NCBI RefSeq assembly: GCF_031143425.1
Contig: NC_090448.1
Location: 531,854,313-531,918,312, forward strand
Direction: 5' to 3'
Length of the DNA: 64,000 bases
From: Pleurodeles waltl
Taxonomy: Eukaryota > Chordata > Amphibia > Caudata > Salamandridae
Shown here: positions 12,784-25,119 of the stretch, one piece after another
How positions within the stretch are numbered: position 1 is the stretch's first letter
Layout: each line of letters starts with the position of its first letter
The notes under the pieces: model-generated
Told to the model about the DNA's origin: nothing
Database searches by the model: none
Seen by the model: only the letters and a program-made list of their open reading frames with translations
Program-made: the position numbers and the translations under genes

Positions 12784-13404
12784 TCACAAAACTTGAAACT
12801 TCCATGAAGACGTCTGGTCCTTGTAATCCAAGCAGTCGGCATTGAAGTTCAGCTTCCAGGAGGTAGCCTGGTCCTTGTAATCCAAGCAGTCGGTGGTTGT
12901 GTTGAAGCCCAGACTGGAAGCACCATAGCCCTGAGTGGACAGGCTGGCCGGGGACTGACTGAGGTGGGAGCTCACCCCATTGGTGCCCATAGGACTGAGG
13001 GTAGCCCCTGCTCCTGTCAACTGGTGGTGCATCGGGCTCAGATAGGATCCACAGTCCATGCCCCCAAAGTAGGACGATGAGCCGGAATAGCCCTGGGTGT
13101 AGGCTGGAGCTTGGGAGTAGGTCATTGGGTAAGACCTCTGCATGCAGGAGGATGAAGTGGACAGGGGGTCAGAGAGGGGAGAGATGGAGGCGGGACTCCA
13201 GATAGACACTGGTGCACTGGTGCTGGAGATGGTGGGCACAGCTGTGGTAGGCGGTGGTGTAAATTGCCCACTGGCTCCACTTTCTGAGCTCACTTCCCGC
13301 CCTGGAGAATTCTTCTTCTTGGCTGGCCTTGTTTTGCTCTGACCTCCACTCTGCTGTTGCTGCTGCTGTTGGCGGCATTTAGCTCTGCGATTTTTAAACC
13401 ATAC
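12784..13404 (-). CDS. OTX2: OTX2 last coding exon
   Basis: It encodes the last part of homeodomain helix 3 from [10 protein letters not shown] onward, the glutamine run, the Ser/Thr/Pro-rich activation region with its WSP motif, and the duplicated OTX tail, ending in TGA at 12784-12786. The acceptor is a T-rich tract ending in AAG just before GTATGG, with intron phase 0 between Gln and Val. The same frame stays open for 26 codons upstream into the intron. That extension is intronic, because the homeodomain requires the upstream exon. Confidence 0.97.
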   Translation of the reverse strand, partial: VWFKNRRAKCRQQQQQQQSGGQSKTRPAKKKNSPGREVSSESGASGQFTPPPTTAVPTISSTSAPVSIWSPASISPLSDPLSTSSSCMQRSYPMTYSQAPAYTQGYSGSSSYFGGMDCGSYLSPMHHQLTGAGATLSPMGTNGVSSHLSQSPASLSTQGYGASSLGFNTTTDCLDYKDQATSWKLNFNADCLDYKDQTSSWKFQVL

Positions 13405-16400
13405 CTTAAAAAAGGAAAAAGTACCACAAATTAATAATTTTATGGACAGTATGTAAGTTCTGGGCAAGGCAATTTCCAACACACTTACTTATTGATGAAA
13501 AACAAACAGATTTATTTTCAAAGCACAATACACTTTAGGGCCCATCCCATAACGTGGAAGCCACTGCAGTCTCAGTAATGGCAGAGGCTGGTGGTAGTTT
13601 ATTGTACAATACTGACGAGCCTACTTGTGCCAAGATCAGTAACTAGCATTGTGGTTATTTTTGCTCCACTGGCTTACCAGCTCTTAAAGTTAGTGGTGAT
13701 ATTTAATGCCAGAGGTGTACCACCATTTATTTTCATCCCACTAACTCTTGCAGAAAGAGGTTGTAATTGCAGCTGAATATAAGACCACTTAAAGACTAGC
13801 TGTGAGTTAGAATCAACACTGATAGAATTGGTCAGATTGCAACAGAAACAGCACTCCCGCTTGGTGAACGGTAGATTGAGATTCAGATTGGAATGGAGGT
13901 GATTTCCCTCAGAATCCCTAGAGTATAAGTGGACATCTTGGGCTTAGGCCTGGAGTGGGTGCACTCAGAATAAATCCCTGCTTATGGCCGTCAAAAACAT
14001 AATCTGGGAGTTAGAGTGGGACATTTCCCCAAATACACAGATGTGGTGATGCTGGACTACCACTGGTCAGATTTGACACCACCTACATCCTGGTTGTAGG
14101 CAGCTTCAAAGGCTCTCTGGCCCCTCTAGGCATTCTTAGTGAGGGGGCACCACTGCATTCTTCCAGGGGACCAGAGTGTTTTGGCTGCACATTGTTTTCA
14201 ATCAAATGAATTCTGAGCCAGCTTGATATCTGTTCAAATTCACCAATGCACCACATAACATTTAAATTTACATATTTACATTCGTTCAAAGTGAATAGCT
14301 TTGTATTCTTTTTTTATCTCTATGAATTGATTTGTTTTTATCACAAATCAGTTTGAATGTTAACATTTTAAGAGGAATCGTTGGAGCTAAACATGAGTGA
14401 TTCTCATATTGCTGCAAAATGTGTACTTGAACAAAAAACTAAATTTCACTTTTGGGAATATAGACATTATTCAGAGTTTTAGAAAACAGGAAAAGTGACA
14501 CACGCAAATGACTCGTTGTCAGTAAGAACAGCAGTGCACAAAGTAAAGGTTCTGTAGAATTTGTGACATACACAACGGATACAGTTTAGTTGTTGTCACA
14601 GCTGAAGGCTGATGAACAGAAGGAATCCTGCATGCTTATTGGTTACAATACAAAGATGTCGCACTCAGGGACAAGGCCAGGGACGTTTGTATGAGTGAGA
14701 GCATAAGAGTGATTGTACAAACCCATTTGTAAATAGACCTATTGGTGTATTGACAAATCATGATTTATAAAACAAACTCGACCGCAAAGCGAAATAAGTA
14801 TGCAACTTTCAGTTAGGGGCACTGGAAATGATCTGACAGTGCAGGACCAAACTATGCAGAAAAGTTGACTAAAGTGTGTGAAACGAAATGGAAAGTTGTG
14901 TGGTATTAATTCTGTTAAAAATGGCAAGTTATGTGCCATTGTATACACATTGTTTGTCATTATTATTTTGCTATTTTTGTAATTTTAACACAGAATATTA
15001 GGATTAGTTTAATAACTGAATATTGAAATCAGCAATATACAGGTGATCGTTAACCATGGGAAAAGGTCCTACAGTGTTGGTACAAGGCTTTTTTATGACT
15101 TTTCATCTATTTGAGCTTGAACCGTTTTTGTTGAAATTTTCAAATTATGCAGCAGATGGTGGAATATGTGGCAAATGTTGTAAATCTATAATTATGCATA
15201 AAACACCGAGATTGTTTACTTACAACATTCCATTTTTGCTTTTACTTTAGAAGATTGGAGATATGTAGAATGATAACTCAATAAATATAGGAAGTTATAT
15301 GACTTCAGACAACTGCATACATGTGAGGGGTAAGGCATAAAAACCTTAGAGCAAATAGGCATACTATATAAAATATAATATCAAAGCAGAGCAGAACACA
15401 AAAATTTGGTAATATGAATTTGACTGTAAGTCTGTATGAGTAAGCAGGGAGGCAAACTCAAACAATGAATAACCTAGGCATATAGGAAAATATGTTTTTA
15501 GGTGGTGCAAATCACTGACAGTTGTGAAAGTACATATTGAAGTTATAAAGGAATATAAACATGATGGATTAAGAAAATCGGTTGGGTTTTGTATGGATAA
15601 GACATGGATTGTATGTAAGTTTTAGTCTGAAAGAATATTGGCTTTCTAGTGAAACTTAGATGTTTCGTGAAAAATATATGCGTCCCTACAAGTTAAAAAT
15701 TCCTTTTAGAGAGTAGCAATCATTCACAGTCTGAGTAACTAAGATATTTTTTGTACTTCTTCAATAGTATGTAAATCGTCCCAATGAGACAAGTAGAATT
15801 TCTGTGGTGCACAAATGATAGTCTGTAAGCCTTCCCAAGTGGACAGGTGAGATTTATGTTGTTCTTCACTGAAAGTCTGTAAATCCTCCTAAGCGACAGG
15901 TGGAGTTTTTGTTGTACCCCAACGTTAGCTATTAAGTCCTCCCAAGCATACAGATGGGGTGTTTTAAAAAATCAAAGGCTGGGACGGTGGCTATTAGTAA
16001 ACCCTTTGGCTAGAGAGAAGGGTGTATGCAAATAAAATACCCTAGGATGAGACACAGGTGCGTTGTTTGTGAGACTGTAGACGTGGACTATTGCCAGTAT
16101 CTGCAGGTCCTAAGACAGACACATGCATGCATAGTTATACTTCATGAATCGGTGGGTATAGGTCAATCAAAATCACAAATTCTTGTGATCTTTTGGCAAA
16201 ATGAGACCTATTGCACAAACTTTTATTGGCCAATGTCTTGTGTGAAAACTGAATGTAAGGGCGTAGCTCTTGTTCAAAAGTCACAAAAGACACGGCAGGA
16301 GATTATTGCAAGGAGTATTTCTCTTTGCTGGGAATTTACTTTTTCCACAAAACATTTTCTGTCCAACCAGTCTCCTGTGGGCAAAAACAAGAGGACATTT

Positions 16401-19400
16401 CACAACATTCAAAGTACAGAAATTGAAAACTTCACAAGATTTTTCCCTTGTAAACAAATTGCCTAGGTCTCGAGTGTGCATAGAGGTTGTGCGATATGGA
16501 CAGGTGGGATACTAGCAGTACCCCAGGGATTTGGTGGTGTTGCCTTAGTCATAGGAGATCGATAATGATGGTGTTTTAATGCCTAGGCATTCTAAAAAGA
16601 ACAGGTGGGTGGTACTGTAATAGCCAGTTGTTGGACAGGTGGTTTTGAAACAACATAAAGATGGGCTAGCAAGCACATAGGGCTGAGATCTACTGGCAAG
16701 GGTCCCCGCTTCCTGTCTGGTTTCATCTGTCCATTATGAGAGGGCACTTTTTTTTTGTTTTTTATTATGGATTGGCGCTGTTGCACTTGCTGTTGTCCCA
16801 CCTATTGTGATAGCTAACTTTTGGGACTGCTCTAAACCCACCTTCTTACCCTACACCCCTAGGTAGTTTGCCCACCTGGCTAGTCAGTATAGAGCTGAAA
16901 GCGTGTAGTCATTTGGTTGTAAACAGTGCACTATGTAAGTACCCTCAGCCCCTCAGGTACTCATAGATAAACAAGTGGACTCATTGTAATACCACAGAGA
17001 TGGTTTGCAAGGCCTCGAAATGGGTAAGTGGGCCCTTTGTAATGCAGCAGGGATGGTCTCTATATCCTTAGATTTAGACAAGTCGCGCGTTTGTAACACC
17101 ACTGGGATGGACTGCAAAATCCCCGAGCTAGGCTGATGGACTCATTGTAATGCCACATAGATTGTCTACACGTACTTGGAGATGGACAGGTGGATTGTTT
17201 ATAATACCTCAGGAATTGTCTGGAAGTTGCTAGAGTTAGAAGGGCAGATTTTTTGTAATACCACCTAGATAGTCTGTAAGGCCACGAGAAAGACAGTTGG
17301 ACTCTTTGCAGTACCACAGAGATTGTCTATAAGCCATGGAAACGGATAGGTGGGCAGGTTGTAATACCACAGGGAATGGTCTGTACGTTCTCGAGATGGG
17401 CAGGTGGGTTCATAGGGATAGCACGGGGATTGTCTGTAAGCAGGTGAGCTGACTGTAGCACCACCAGGATTGTGTGTTTGTTTGTGGGCAAGTGGGGTGA
17501 TTGTAACACACCATGGATCGGCTACTACATACACTTGGAGGTGGCCTGGCGGATTGTTTGTAGTACCTCAGCGGATGGCTGTAAGTCCATGACGATGAAC
17601 AAGTGGGTTGTATGTAATACTGCAACACCGCCCACTCACTCACCTGCACTCTGGACTCCGGGAGGTTGATCTTCAGAGCTACCTCTTCCCTCATAAAGAT
17701 GTCTGGGTAGCGGGTCTTGGCGAAGAGCGCCTCCAGGACGTCAAGCTGGGCCCTGGTGAAGGTGGTCCTCTCCCGCCGCTGCTTCCGGGGCGTGGCTGCA
17801 TGGGGAAACGTCAAAGACAGGCAAAGTGAGCGCACTCCATACGTGATCACGTAGCGCGGCCTCACAGCGGCGTGCTGGAGAGACGTCCCAGGAGTCTTCG
17901 GGACCCACGTGACCCCGCCACACCTGAAAGAACCACGTGCCCCTCCCCCATTCTGTGGGCGAACTCCCTAATCCCCGAAGCTCACCGAACGCAATTAAAA
18001 AGAGCAACAGGACCTGCTTATAATTTAAAGTAACCAGTTAACGAAACTTTATCAAAACACAAACCACTAAATGCAAGCTCCCTGTACGGCTAATAAAAAC
18101 GCAGGCGAACTTGAGGGGAGTAATAAAATACGGGCAGAAAATCGCCCTGGAATAAAACACTAATCATAAAAGGAAGCGCTGGACCCGGGCAACCTACTCT
18201 CCAAAAATGAGACTATACACATCATAATCTTGGAGGCGTGAAATTCTTACAGTTAGCCCAGAGACATGGGGTGAAACAAGCACTAGATGTGTGCTCAAAC
18301 CCAAGAGTGGGGTCTTCTACGTGCACCCAAAGCCATAAAGTAAAGTATGCGCTCAGTGAGTTCTCAAAGCCATGAGGTGGTGTCCTCAAAGTCAGGAAAC
18401 AAATCTGCACTCAGTGTGCACTCCTCGGCACTTTCTACTTCGAGACTCGTGGTACAATAAAGTGTGCACACATAACGTACTAAAATACCAGAGGGAAGGC
18501 ACGCACTCCTCGTCGTGAAGTAAAGTTTACACCCCTCGTGCCCTCGGACGCACATGATAATTCACCTGCACTCGTCATGCACGCAGAGTCGTGAAATAAC
18601 GTTTACATTCATCTGCACTCATCGGCTTGAGGTAAAATATCAGTTTATCTACACTCATTATGCACGCAGTGGCATAAGGTAAAGTCCGCACTCATCATGA
18701 ACTCAAAGTCATAAGGGAAAGTATGCAATAATCGTGCATGTATAAGGCACGTGCAAGCGTGAGGTAGAATCTGCACTCATCGTGCACTTAAACCCACGAG
18801 GGAAAGTCTACACTCATCATGCACTGATCACGCATGTAAAGGCACAGGGTAGAATCTGCACTCATCGTGCACTCTGATCTCCGAAGTAGAATCTGCACTT
18901 ATCACTTATCGTGCACTTAAACCCGAGAGGTAAAGTCTGCACTGGCCACACAAAGGCACGGGGTAGAATCTGCACTCGCCATGCAGTTAAACCCGAGAGG
19001 TAAAGTCTGCACTCATCATGCACTGACTACACAAAGGCACGGGGTACAATCCGCACTCATCATGCACTTCGGCCCATTATGGAAAGTCTGCTCTCATCAT
19101 GCACATCACACAAAACAAAGGCACGGGGTAGAATATGCACTCATCAAGCAATTAAACCCGAGAGGTAAAATCTGCATTCATCATGCACTGACCACACAAA
19201 GGCTCGAGATAGAATCTGCACTTATAATGCACTTTGGCCAATTATGTAAAGTCTGCTCTCATCATGCACTGATCACACATGTAAAGGCACAGGGTAGAAT
19301 TTGCACTTAGGCCCATTACTTAAAATTTACATTCATTATGCACTAATCACGCATGTAAAGGCACGGGGCAGAATCCGCACTCAGGCTCATTAGGTAAAGT

Positions 19401-20002
19401 CCGCACTCATCTAGCACTGGTGATACTGCATTGCCGGGTGTTCTTTTGCGCCTCTGGCTCTCAGACCCTGGAAGAAGCACCCCACGACCGGCTTCTTCAA
19501 ACCTCAACCCAAACTCCCACAATCCAGGCAAGTACTAGAGATTGTGCACTTGTGTATGGAAGGCATCCCTTGCTAGGACTGTCCTCCTAGATCCAGGACA
19601 ACCTTCCGTGGCAAAAGAGCGCTTTACAAAATGTAAAACTAAGCACACCCAACGCGGCAAAGCTGCACTCATCGGCCACTCGGATCCTTGGTTTACTCGG
19701 AATCTCCAGGTGTAAATACCGCGAAGGGTGATAAGTTCAGGTGTGCACAACTCTCACTCAGAGTGGTTTGATAAAGGCTGTAGTGAAGATGCGCTCAAAG
19801 CCGTGACGTAAACTCATCGCAGACCGTGTGCATGCGCCAGACACAGAAGAGGAATCGTCACTAGACTCCCCACTACACATCACAAGGAGGTATAGCGCCT
19901 CTTACCGGGGTAACCCACGGAGGGGTGCAGGAGGTCCATCCCCGACGAGGTGAGGCTCAGCCCATTGACGGTGTAAGGTGGTTGCTTCAGGTAAGACATC
20001 AT
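12784..20002 (-). CDS. OTX2: OTX2 homeobox transcription factor (three coding exons)
   Basis: Seen: exons 19906-20002, 17644-17795 and 12784-13404 join in phase (97+152+621 bases) into 289 codons plus stop, the length of the common vertebrate OTX2 isoform. The protein starts [17 protein letters not shown]. It carries a paired-type homeodomain with lysine at position 50 (WFKNRRAKC), a seven-glutamine run, an [10 protein letters not shown] motif and two C-terminal OTX-tail repeats (DCLDYKDQ twice), and ends WKFQVL. Known: OTX2 binds TAATCC-type sites in the nucleus and specifies forebrain, midbrain, eye and sense organs. The tail, the lack of a His-rich stretch, and the [25 protein letters not shown] segment favour OTX2 over OTX1 and OTX5/CRX. 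All splice sites are GT-AG and no coding lesion is seen. Inferred: the gene is functional. Intron sizes are 2.1 and 4.2 kb. Confidence 0.97.
13405..17643 (-). other. OTX2 intron between homeodomain exons, with a minisatellite
   Basis: This 4.2-kb intron splits the homeodomain. The first 2.3 kb (13.4-15.7 kb) looks unique and AT-rich. From about 15760 to 15970, and again from about 16920 to 17625, it contains diverged units near 56 bp with words such as GTAATACCACAG, GGTCTGTAAG and ATGGGCAGGTGG. The array stops within about 20 bases of the exon donor. Short frames across it are repeat translations. Confidence 0.75.
17644..17795 (-). CDS. OTX2: OTX2 middle coding exon (homeodomain N-terminal two thirds)
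   Basis: This exon of 152 bases, the same size as the corresponding exon I know from other vertebrates, encodes [19 protein letters not shown] and on to LPESRVQ. It covers the homeodomain N-terminal arm, helices 1 and 2 and the start of helix 3. The acceptor is CCCCATGCAG and the donor is CAG followed by GTGAGTG. I see no alternative acceptor AG 24 bases upstream, so the eight-residue-longer isoform of mammals does not appear to be available here. Confidence 0.97.
17796..19905 (-). repeat. OTX2 first coding-region intron with minisatellite
   Basis: A diverged tandem array fills about 18230-19420. Units near 40 bp pair into longer ones. Core words are TAAAGTCTGCACTCATCATGCAC and ACATGTAAAGGCACGGGGTAGAATC (separated by short variable stretches). 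About 430 bases beside the middle exon and 480 bases beside the first coding exon are free of the repeat. Confidence 0.8.
19906..20002 (-). CDS. OTX2: OTX2 first coding exon
   Basis: It encodes the start [20 protein letters not shown] and on to the conserved [10 protein letters not shown], ending in phase 1 at a CCCCG/GTAAGA donor. The start is set by the universal OTX MMSYLKQ N-terminus. The two adjacent ATGs are normal for the family. Confidence 0.97.
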
Positions 20003-20095
20003 GCTAAAGTTGTGAGGGGCAAACGTCGTAAAAACCACCGGTTCTCAGGTTCAGATCGGACTCCGGCCTCTTCCGCAGCTCTCGGTCCTCAGCGC
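20003..20095 (-). other. OTX2 5' UTR part of the first coding exon
   Basis: A good acceptor (pyrimidine tract GTCTCCTCTTCTAG) lies at 20096-20109 on the sense strand. About 93 bases of leader therefore precede the ATG in this exon, and a non-coding first exon must lie upstream (higher coordinates). I could not place that exon. Confidence 0.7.
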
Positions 20096-20199
20096 CTAGA
20101 AGAGGAGACACAGTCAGAAAGTGCTACGGAGCTGCTCTGTCACCGACTTTGGGTCTCACTACGCCAGTGTGAAGCGCCAGGGAGCTCTGCTGACTAGAT

Positions 20200-20790
20200 A
20201 AGCGTGTCCCACAACCACGCACCACCCCACCCCAGCACTCACAACACGCCTCCCAGCCGGGGCCTGCACCCCTCCCCCTCCCGCCTCCAGATGCAGCCCC
20301 CGCCATTAGCATAGGGCCCACGGGCTGCCACCGGCTAATTGTCTCAAACAAGGCCTGATTGGGGCCATTTCCCGAGACAAAGGGCTCCTCGCTTATGTAA
20401 ACAATGCCGATAACAAAGCCTGCAGGGGGGGTGAACAAAGGGGGCATTCACGACCCCTATCTCTGCCTAGTTTGCGGTCATTACACCAACAGAGCTTTTA
20501 ATTATCTCTCCGGCTTTCCCCAACATTCAAACCGCTGCGCCGGAGCCCAAATGCGGGGCCATTTACATCATAAAATAGCAACTTGAGGCAGGGCGAACTG
20601 GAGCAACGGCCCTGCCTGTGGCATTCAGCGCGAGGCCCATTTTCACCTAATTAGTAGTCTGGGTAATTAGATTTGGAAGGCACATAACACAGTTATGGGG
20701 TCTTTGGAGGGTGTTGATTATATGTGTTGAGTGCGGGCGATAAACAAACAAGTCATTAACAATAAACAATGCTGCGCGGCTCCCGGCTCC
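20200..20790. promoter_or_regulatory. Candidate OTX2 upstream regulatory region
   Basis: This non-repetitive block lies just upstream of the first coding exon and is rich in developmental transcription-factor words. SOX-like ACAAAG/ACAATG sites lie near 20377, 20400, 20413 and 20434. Homeodomain TAATTA cores lie at 20499-20504, 20648-20653 and 20664-20669. There is an ATTTACAT POU-like octamer near 20558. Repeats resume on either side. Family knowledge supports a cis-regulatory region at this place. The specific role is inference. Confidence 0.5.
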
Positions 20791-22790
20791 GCCCTCGCCA
20801 GGCCTGGTGACGGTGTCAACAAAAGTCTCGCACCCGGAATATGGTGGGAGTTCTTATACGAGCTTTCTAAAGTCAAGTGTATGCGCTGGGACTGGGAAAG
20901 CGCACACGTATAGTGCCTAGAACTTTTCACCGACTGCTGGACAAGTGCACTAGCTTCAGCCTTCTGTACAGGCAGAAGGGCAAATGTGTAGTGTTCTTCA
21001 AATGATCTTGTGTACCACAAACTGACAAATAACAACAACGTCTGTGACTTCCAGCGCCTAAAATCAACAGGGTTACTTTATGAACTTCTGCAAAACACAC
21101 GTTATAACTGCTTTTATATCCATTGTTATTTTAACCGGTATATATGCACAACTTTTAAACATCTAACAAATGGACTTTAAGGTAATATTTCATTTTCCAT
21201 TACCCGTCACCTATTTGACCAACGATACCTTTTCTCTCAAATTTGTATAACACGCGTCTGAGATTTACAGTAGTTTTCGTCTTTGTACGAAATTGGGGGT
21301 AACAAAGGAATGAAATGTTATTGTAATCTGATGAATTGTTTTTGAAGATGAGGTTGTTTTCTCTTCCGTAACGCATTTCAGCAGTTTTAGCAATATACCA
21401 ACAGAAAGCTGCACAGCACACCTGCAATGTATGTTTTGTATTTCTTCAACGCTCCTTTACCGCCGTTTCAACAGTTAGCATTTAGTTATCATGAATTAAC
21501 ACTGTAATCAGAAACACTCAACTGCGTTATATAAATGTATCCTAAATTATTTAATTTAAACTATCCTTTTTAATCTATTGATTAACAGTCTACAAAAACC
21601 GAATTACCTCATTACATCGTGTACGTCTGTACTCCCGTAATAAACAAGCTACATTTTAAAACAAATTTTTTCGAATGTGCAAAAAAATAAAAGCGGGCTA
21701 TTGTTGTTCACTTACTTTGTTGAAACAAAAAAAACTATACTGTTCCAAAAGGGCTGAAAAATAATTGCCTGCCCCACAGCCGAACTTTTACGAACTGTTA
21801 CCCCGATCTTTATTGGGGCACTTTCGTAAGCACACCTAGCCTGTTTCAGATACAATATTTAGGAGTTTTCTCTCTCCATATGCTGAATGCAACTTCTTCT
21901 GTAGTATTTCAAGTTATTTCAGTTTCGTACAAAAATATTCCTGTATCGCAATTAAAACAGACATAAAATGTGCCTGATGGAAATGTTTACACATTTTAAA
22001 TGGCTATATTTATTGAAATTGCGAACCTTAGTTAGTGGCACACGTGAAAAAATACAAATAAATCTAAGCAAGGTTTATCCGTTGTTAATAATTAATTCCA
22101 CTCCCCAGATGGATCGAAATTATCTTTCTACGAGCGGCTTTGAGGACAGGCAGTTTCACACAGCGAGCAATTGCAATGTATCCTTTCTTGGAGTTAAACG
22201 AGGGCGGACTCGTGCCTGCCTGTGTGTATTGTATTATCTGTACCTTTACCATGTACACAGGTGTGAAGCCTTAGCTGTGATGTGAACTTTCACTGGAGAG
22301 CGGTCTTGCTCCAATTCGCAGTTGCAAAGGACTCATATTCCAGGCTACTTTCCTCAGTGCGAAGGGGAGAGTGGTTCATGCTCAAAAGGTTAATCTTATG
22401 ACATATGATGTCATGTCGGCCTGTCAGGAGGGTGATGACAAGTAGTGACAGCCTGACAGGCGCGCGTCATATCTCCGCCGATCCCCCGCGCCTCTTCAAA
22501 CAGACTACAAATGTGGCCATTCGCCGGCAATCGAGACAGCTTCAGAAAAAGACAACCCCCCCCCTCCCCCCACTCCGGATAAACAATTAGCGGCGACTGA
22601 AAGTATACAGTTTTTAGCGAACTTCTGAAAATGGGCAGTTTCCTTTAAGTGTATTGGGGGTGTTGAATTCACCCTAACCCATTTGTCCCTCCCTCCCCAT
22701 TCTCTTTGCCTGCCCTTCGCCCCTAGATTTCGGTCCTTGACCCCTCCGTTGATATTCCCAGTCCCAGAAGTTTAAGCCTCGTCTCTTTCA
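20791..22790. other. Non-coding upstream DNA, largely unique
   Basis: AT-rich, no gene, no periodic repeat. It includes a perfect 9-bp inverted pair, CCTGTCAGG and CCTGACAGG, at 22420-22428 and 22452-22460. These contain TGACAG/CTGTCA words like those bound by TALE homeodomain proteins. Part of the region may be regulatory. Confidence 0.35.
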
Positions 22791-22794
22791 ACGC

Positions 22795-24960
22795 TGCGGT
22801 GATAGCAGCAGCTGGGGTTCTGTCCCTGGTCCCCACCCCCCTCATATTCACAATCTCAGGGTGTCAGTCTATCGTCCCTACGTCCTTGTACCATGCGCCA
22901 CTAGGATCCGGACACATATTTCTCGCCACCTGCCACATATGCGCCTCAGGTGCGCCCCCTGGTCCCTGGGGTTCCTGCCTGTTTCTCCCACCGCCTTGCC
23001 CATCACCATGGCGGATCAGGGATTGACCCCTTGCCCTGGTGTTGTCGGCCCTTGGTGTTGGCACCTTGACTCTCACCATTTGCTGTCGTCCATGTTGTCC
23101 CCTGCACTTTTGGTTCGGACCGTCATGCCTCTCCCTTCATCCCGTGAGGTGACGTCGTCCTCTTCATCTTCCCTGGTGTGTCCCGCAGGCACTTTGAGCC
23201 CGGGCCCGGACCCTTGGGCCTTAGGCAGAGGCAGGGGCGTAACATAGGCCAATGCAGGTCATGCGGTGCAGGGAGCCCAACATTTGGATGTGCGGTGGGG
23301 GTCGAGGGGGAGGAGGGTGTCGGAGGGGGGAGACATTCGGCCCAAGACAAAGAAATATCCGTGATATATGGCAGTGAGGGACCCGTCCTCACATTCTGCG
23401 AGGGAGGGAGCATCATTCTGTGCTACGCCACTGGCCTTAACCCTTGTTTCAGTCTTTTCTACCAATAACTTGGTGCTGGCAGCTCGTGGGATTCGCCCCT
23501 TGTCCCTCCATCTAGTACCCATGATTGGTCCCCCGACCTCTCAGCGGTTTGTATTTAGGTCCTGGGGTAGGCCCATCTAGTTTCCTTCTCTTGTGACCGT
23601 CGGCTGATGTTGTCGGACCTTTGCCTATCCCTCCCCCTCGCCTTAGGAGCTCTCACGCCGGCCACCCCCAGTGATAGGCCCTTGTCCACCTTAGCTCCTG
23701 CTATACCATCCGGTGAGGTTCGCCCCTTCTCTCCTACTGCTCCTGTTATCGCCCCCTTGTCCCTGCTCTGAATTTGTGACTCGCCCTTATCTCTCTCAAC
23801 CCCAACTCTGGGTGTGTTCACTTCCATCAACTCCTGGCGTTGGAATTGTAAATTTTACTTATATAGCGCTTCATACCCCGAGGAGGCTTTGTAGAACGCT
23901 ACCCCAGAGCCCAAGGTTATATGTAAATTGCCATCTTTTGGGGTTCAGCCACCCGGGTTCCACACCCCTGGTACACCAGCCTCTGTCCCCAACCCTCGGG
24001 GGGAAAGACCCCTTAGACCGGCTTTTCTGTGCGCGCCTTGAACGCTAGAGTGGCCTCTTTGGCTCTTTATCCCTGGCCCCTCCAGGCCTTCGTTTTCGGG
24101 CCATTGTTTCTCGCCCTTCCATATACAAGGCTTCCATTCTGCCCCACGTGGTGCAAACCCCTTGGGGCACTTTCCTCTTTCTCTCAGCGCTTGGTGTGAG
24201 GGTTTTAACCGCTTGACCCCATCCCTGCTCTTATCCAAGCCCTTGCAGTTCGGCCCATCTGACTCTCCGTTGTGCCCATCTCCTGGTCTTACCAGGTCCT
24301 GTGGCACGGACCTTTGCCACTCAATCTCTATGGTCGCCAGGAGTTCTCACTCCTTGGTGCCCTTCACCCACTGGTGCTCAGGGTTTCGACCCTCTGCCCT
24401 CCATGAATGCTTCCCCTAAGTCCTTGCAGTTCGGCCCATTTTATCTATCTAACCGATGCCCACCGCCTGGTGTTGCCAGCTCCTGAAGGCACGGTCTCTG
24501 GCCTCTCACTCTTTCTGGTACCCCGGGAGCTCCCACCCCTTGCTGCCATGGAGCTCCGCTCCCTTGTCTGTCACTTGTGGTGCCTGGGGGGGGGGGGGGG
24601 GGGGGGGGGACCTTGACGTACATGCATGTGTGCCCCCAAACCCTTGCAGCTCGGCCCATTTTCTTCCTCCCTTGTGCCCATCTCTTGGTTTTGAGAGCTC
24701 CTCTCCCACTGGGGCCCAGGGATCTCGACCTTCTGAACTCCATGCAAGTTTGCCCCATTCCCTTGCAGTTCAGCCCAGTTTCTCTCTCTCCCCATGGCTA
24801 GGAATACGGCCATGTTTTTCTCACTCCCTTGGCGCACCCGGCTATAGGTGCTTCATTCTGGCCTCTAGCCTAGAAGTCCTGAGATACTGGGGTTCATTCC
24901 ATTACTCCCACAGGCAGGAGGCACACCCCTAGCCCCCAGCTATGCTACCCTCAGCCTCTA
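22795..24960. repeat. C-rich degenerate tandem repeat
   Basis: The phrase CCTTGCAGTTCGGCCCA recurs, with changes, near 24240, 24421, 24643 and 24763. Between are related CCCATCTCCTGGT and GGAGTTCTCACTCC-like words, and fainter relatives reach back to about 22.8 kb. It includes a run of 24 G (24586-24609). Apparent proteins of 60-158 codons on both strands are Pro/Leu/Gly-rich translations of this array. Confidence 0.65.
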
Positions 24961-25119
24961 TTAGTCGGGTTCTTATAAATCACTCCAAGTCCCGCCCCTC
25001 ACCCTCCGTGCCCTCCCCGACCTGGTACTGTCAGCACCCTCAGGGATGAGTACCTTATCTGTCACCCATGGCGTCCACCGTCAGGTCTGAGTCACTGTTC
25101 CCCGCAGACTGAGTCCAAA

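Noticed and set aside
13405..13482. Extension of the last OTX2 exon frame upstream to an ATG
   Set aside because: This is intron sequence; the homeodomain needs the 152-bp exon and there is a clear acceptor at 13405.
24456..24932. 158-codon plus-strand frame and overlapping minus-strand frames
   Set aside because: Both strands are open across a C-rich tandem repeat including a 24-base G run; not a gene.
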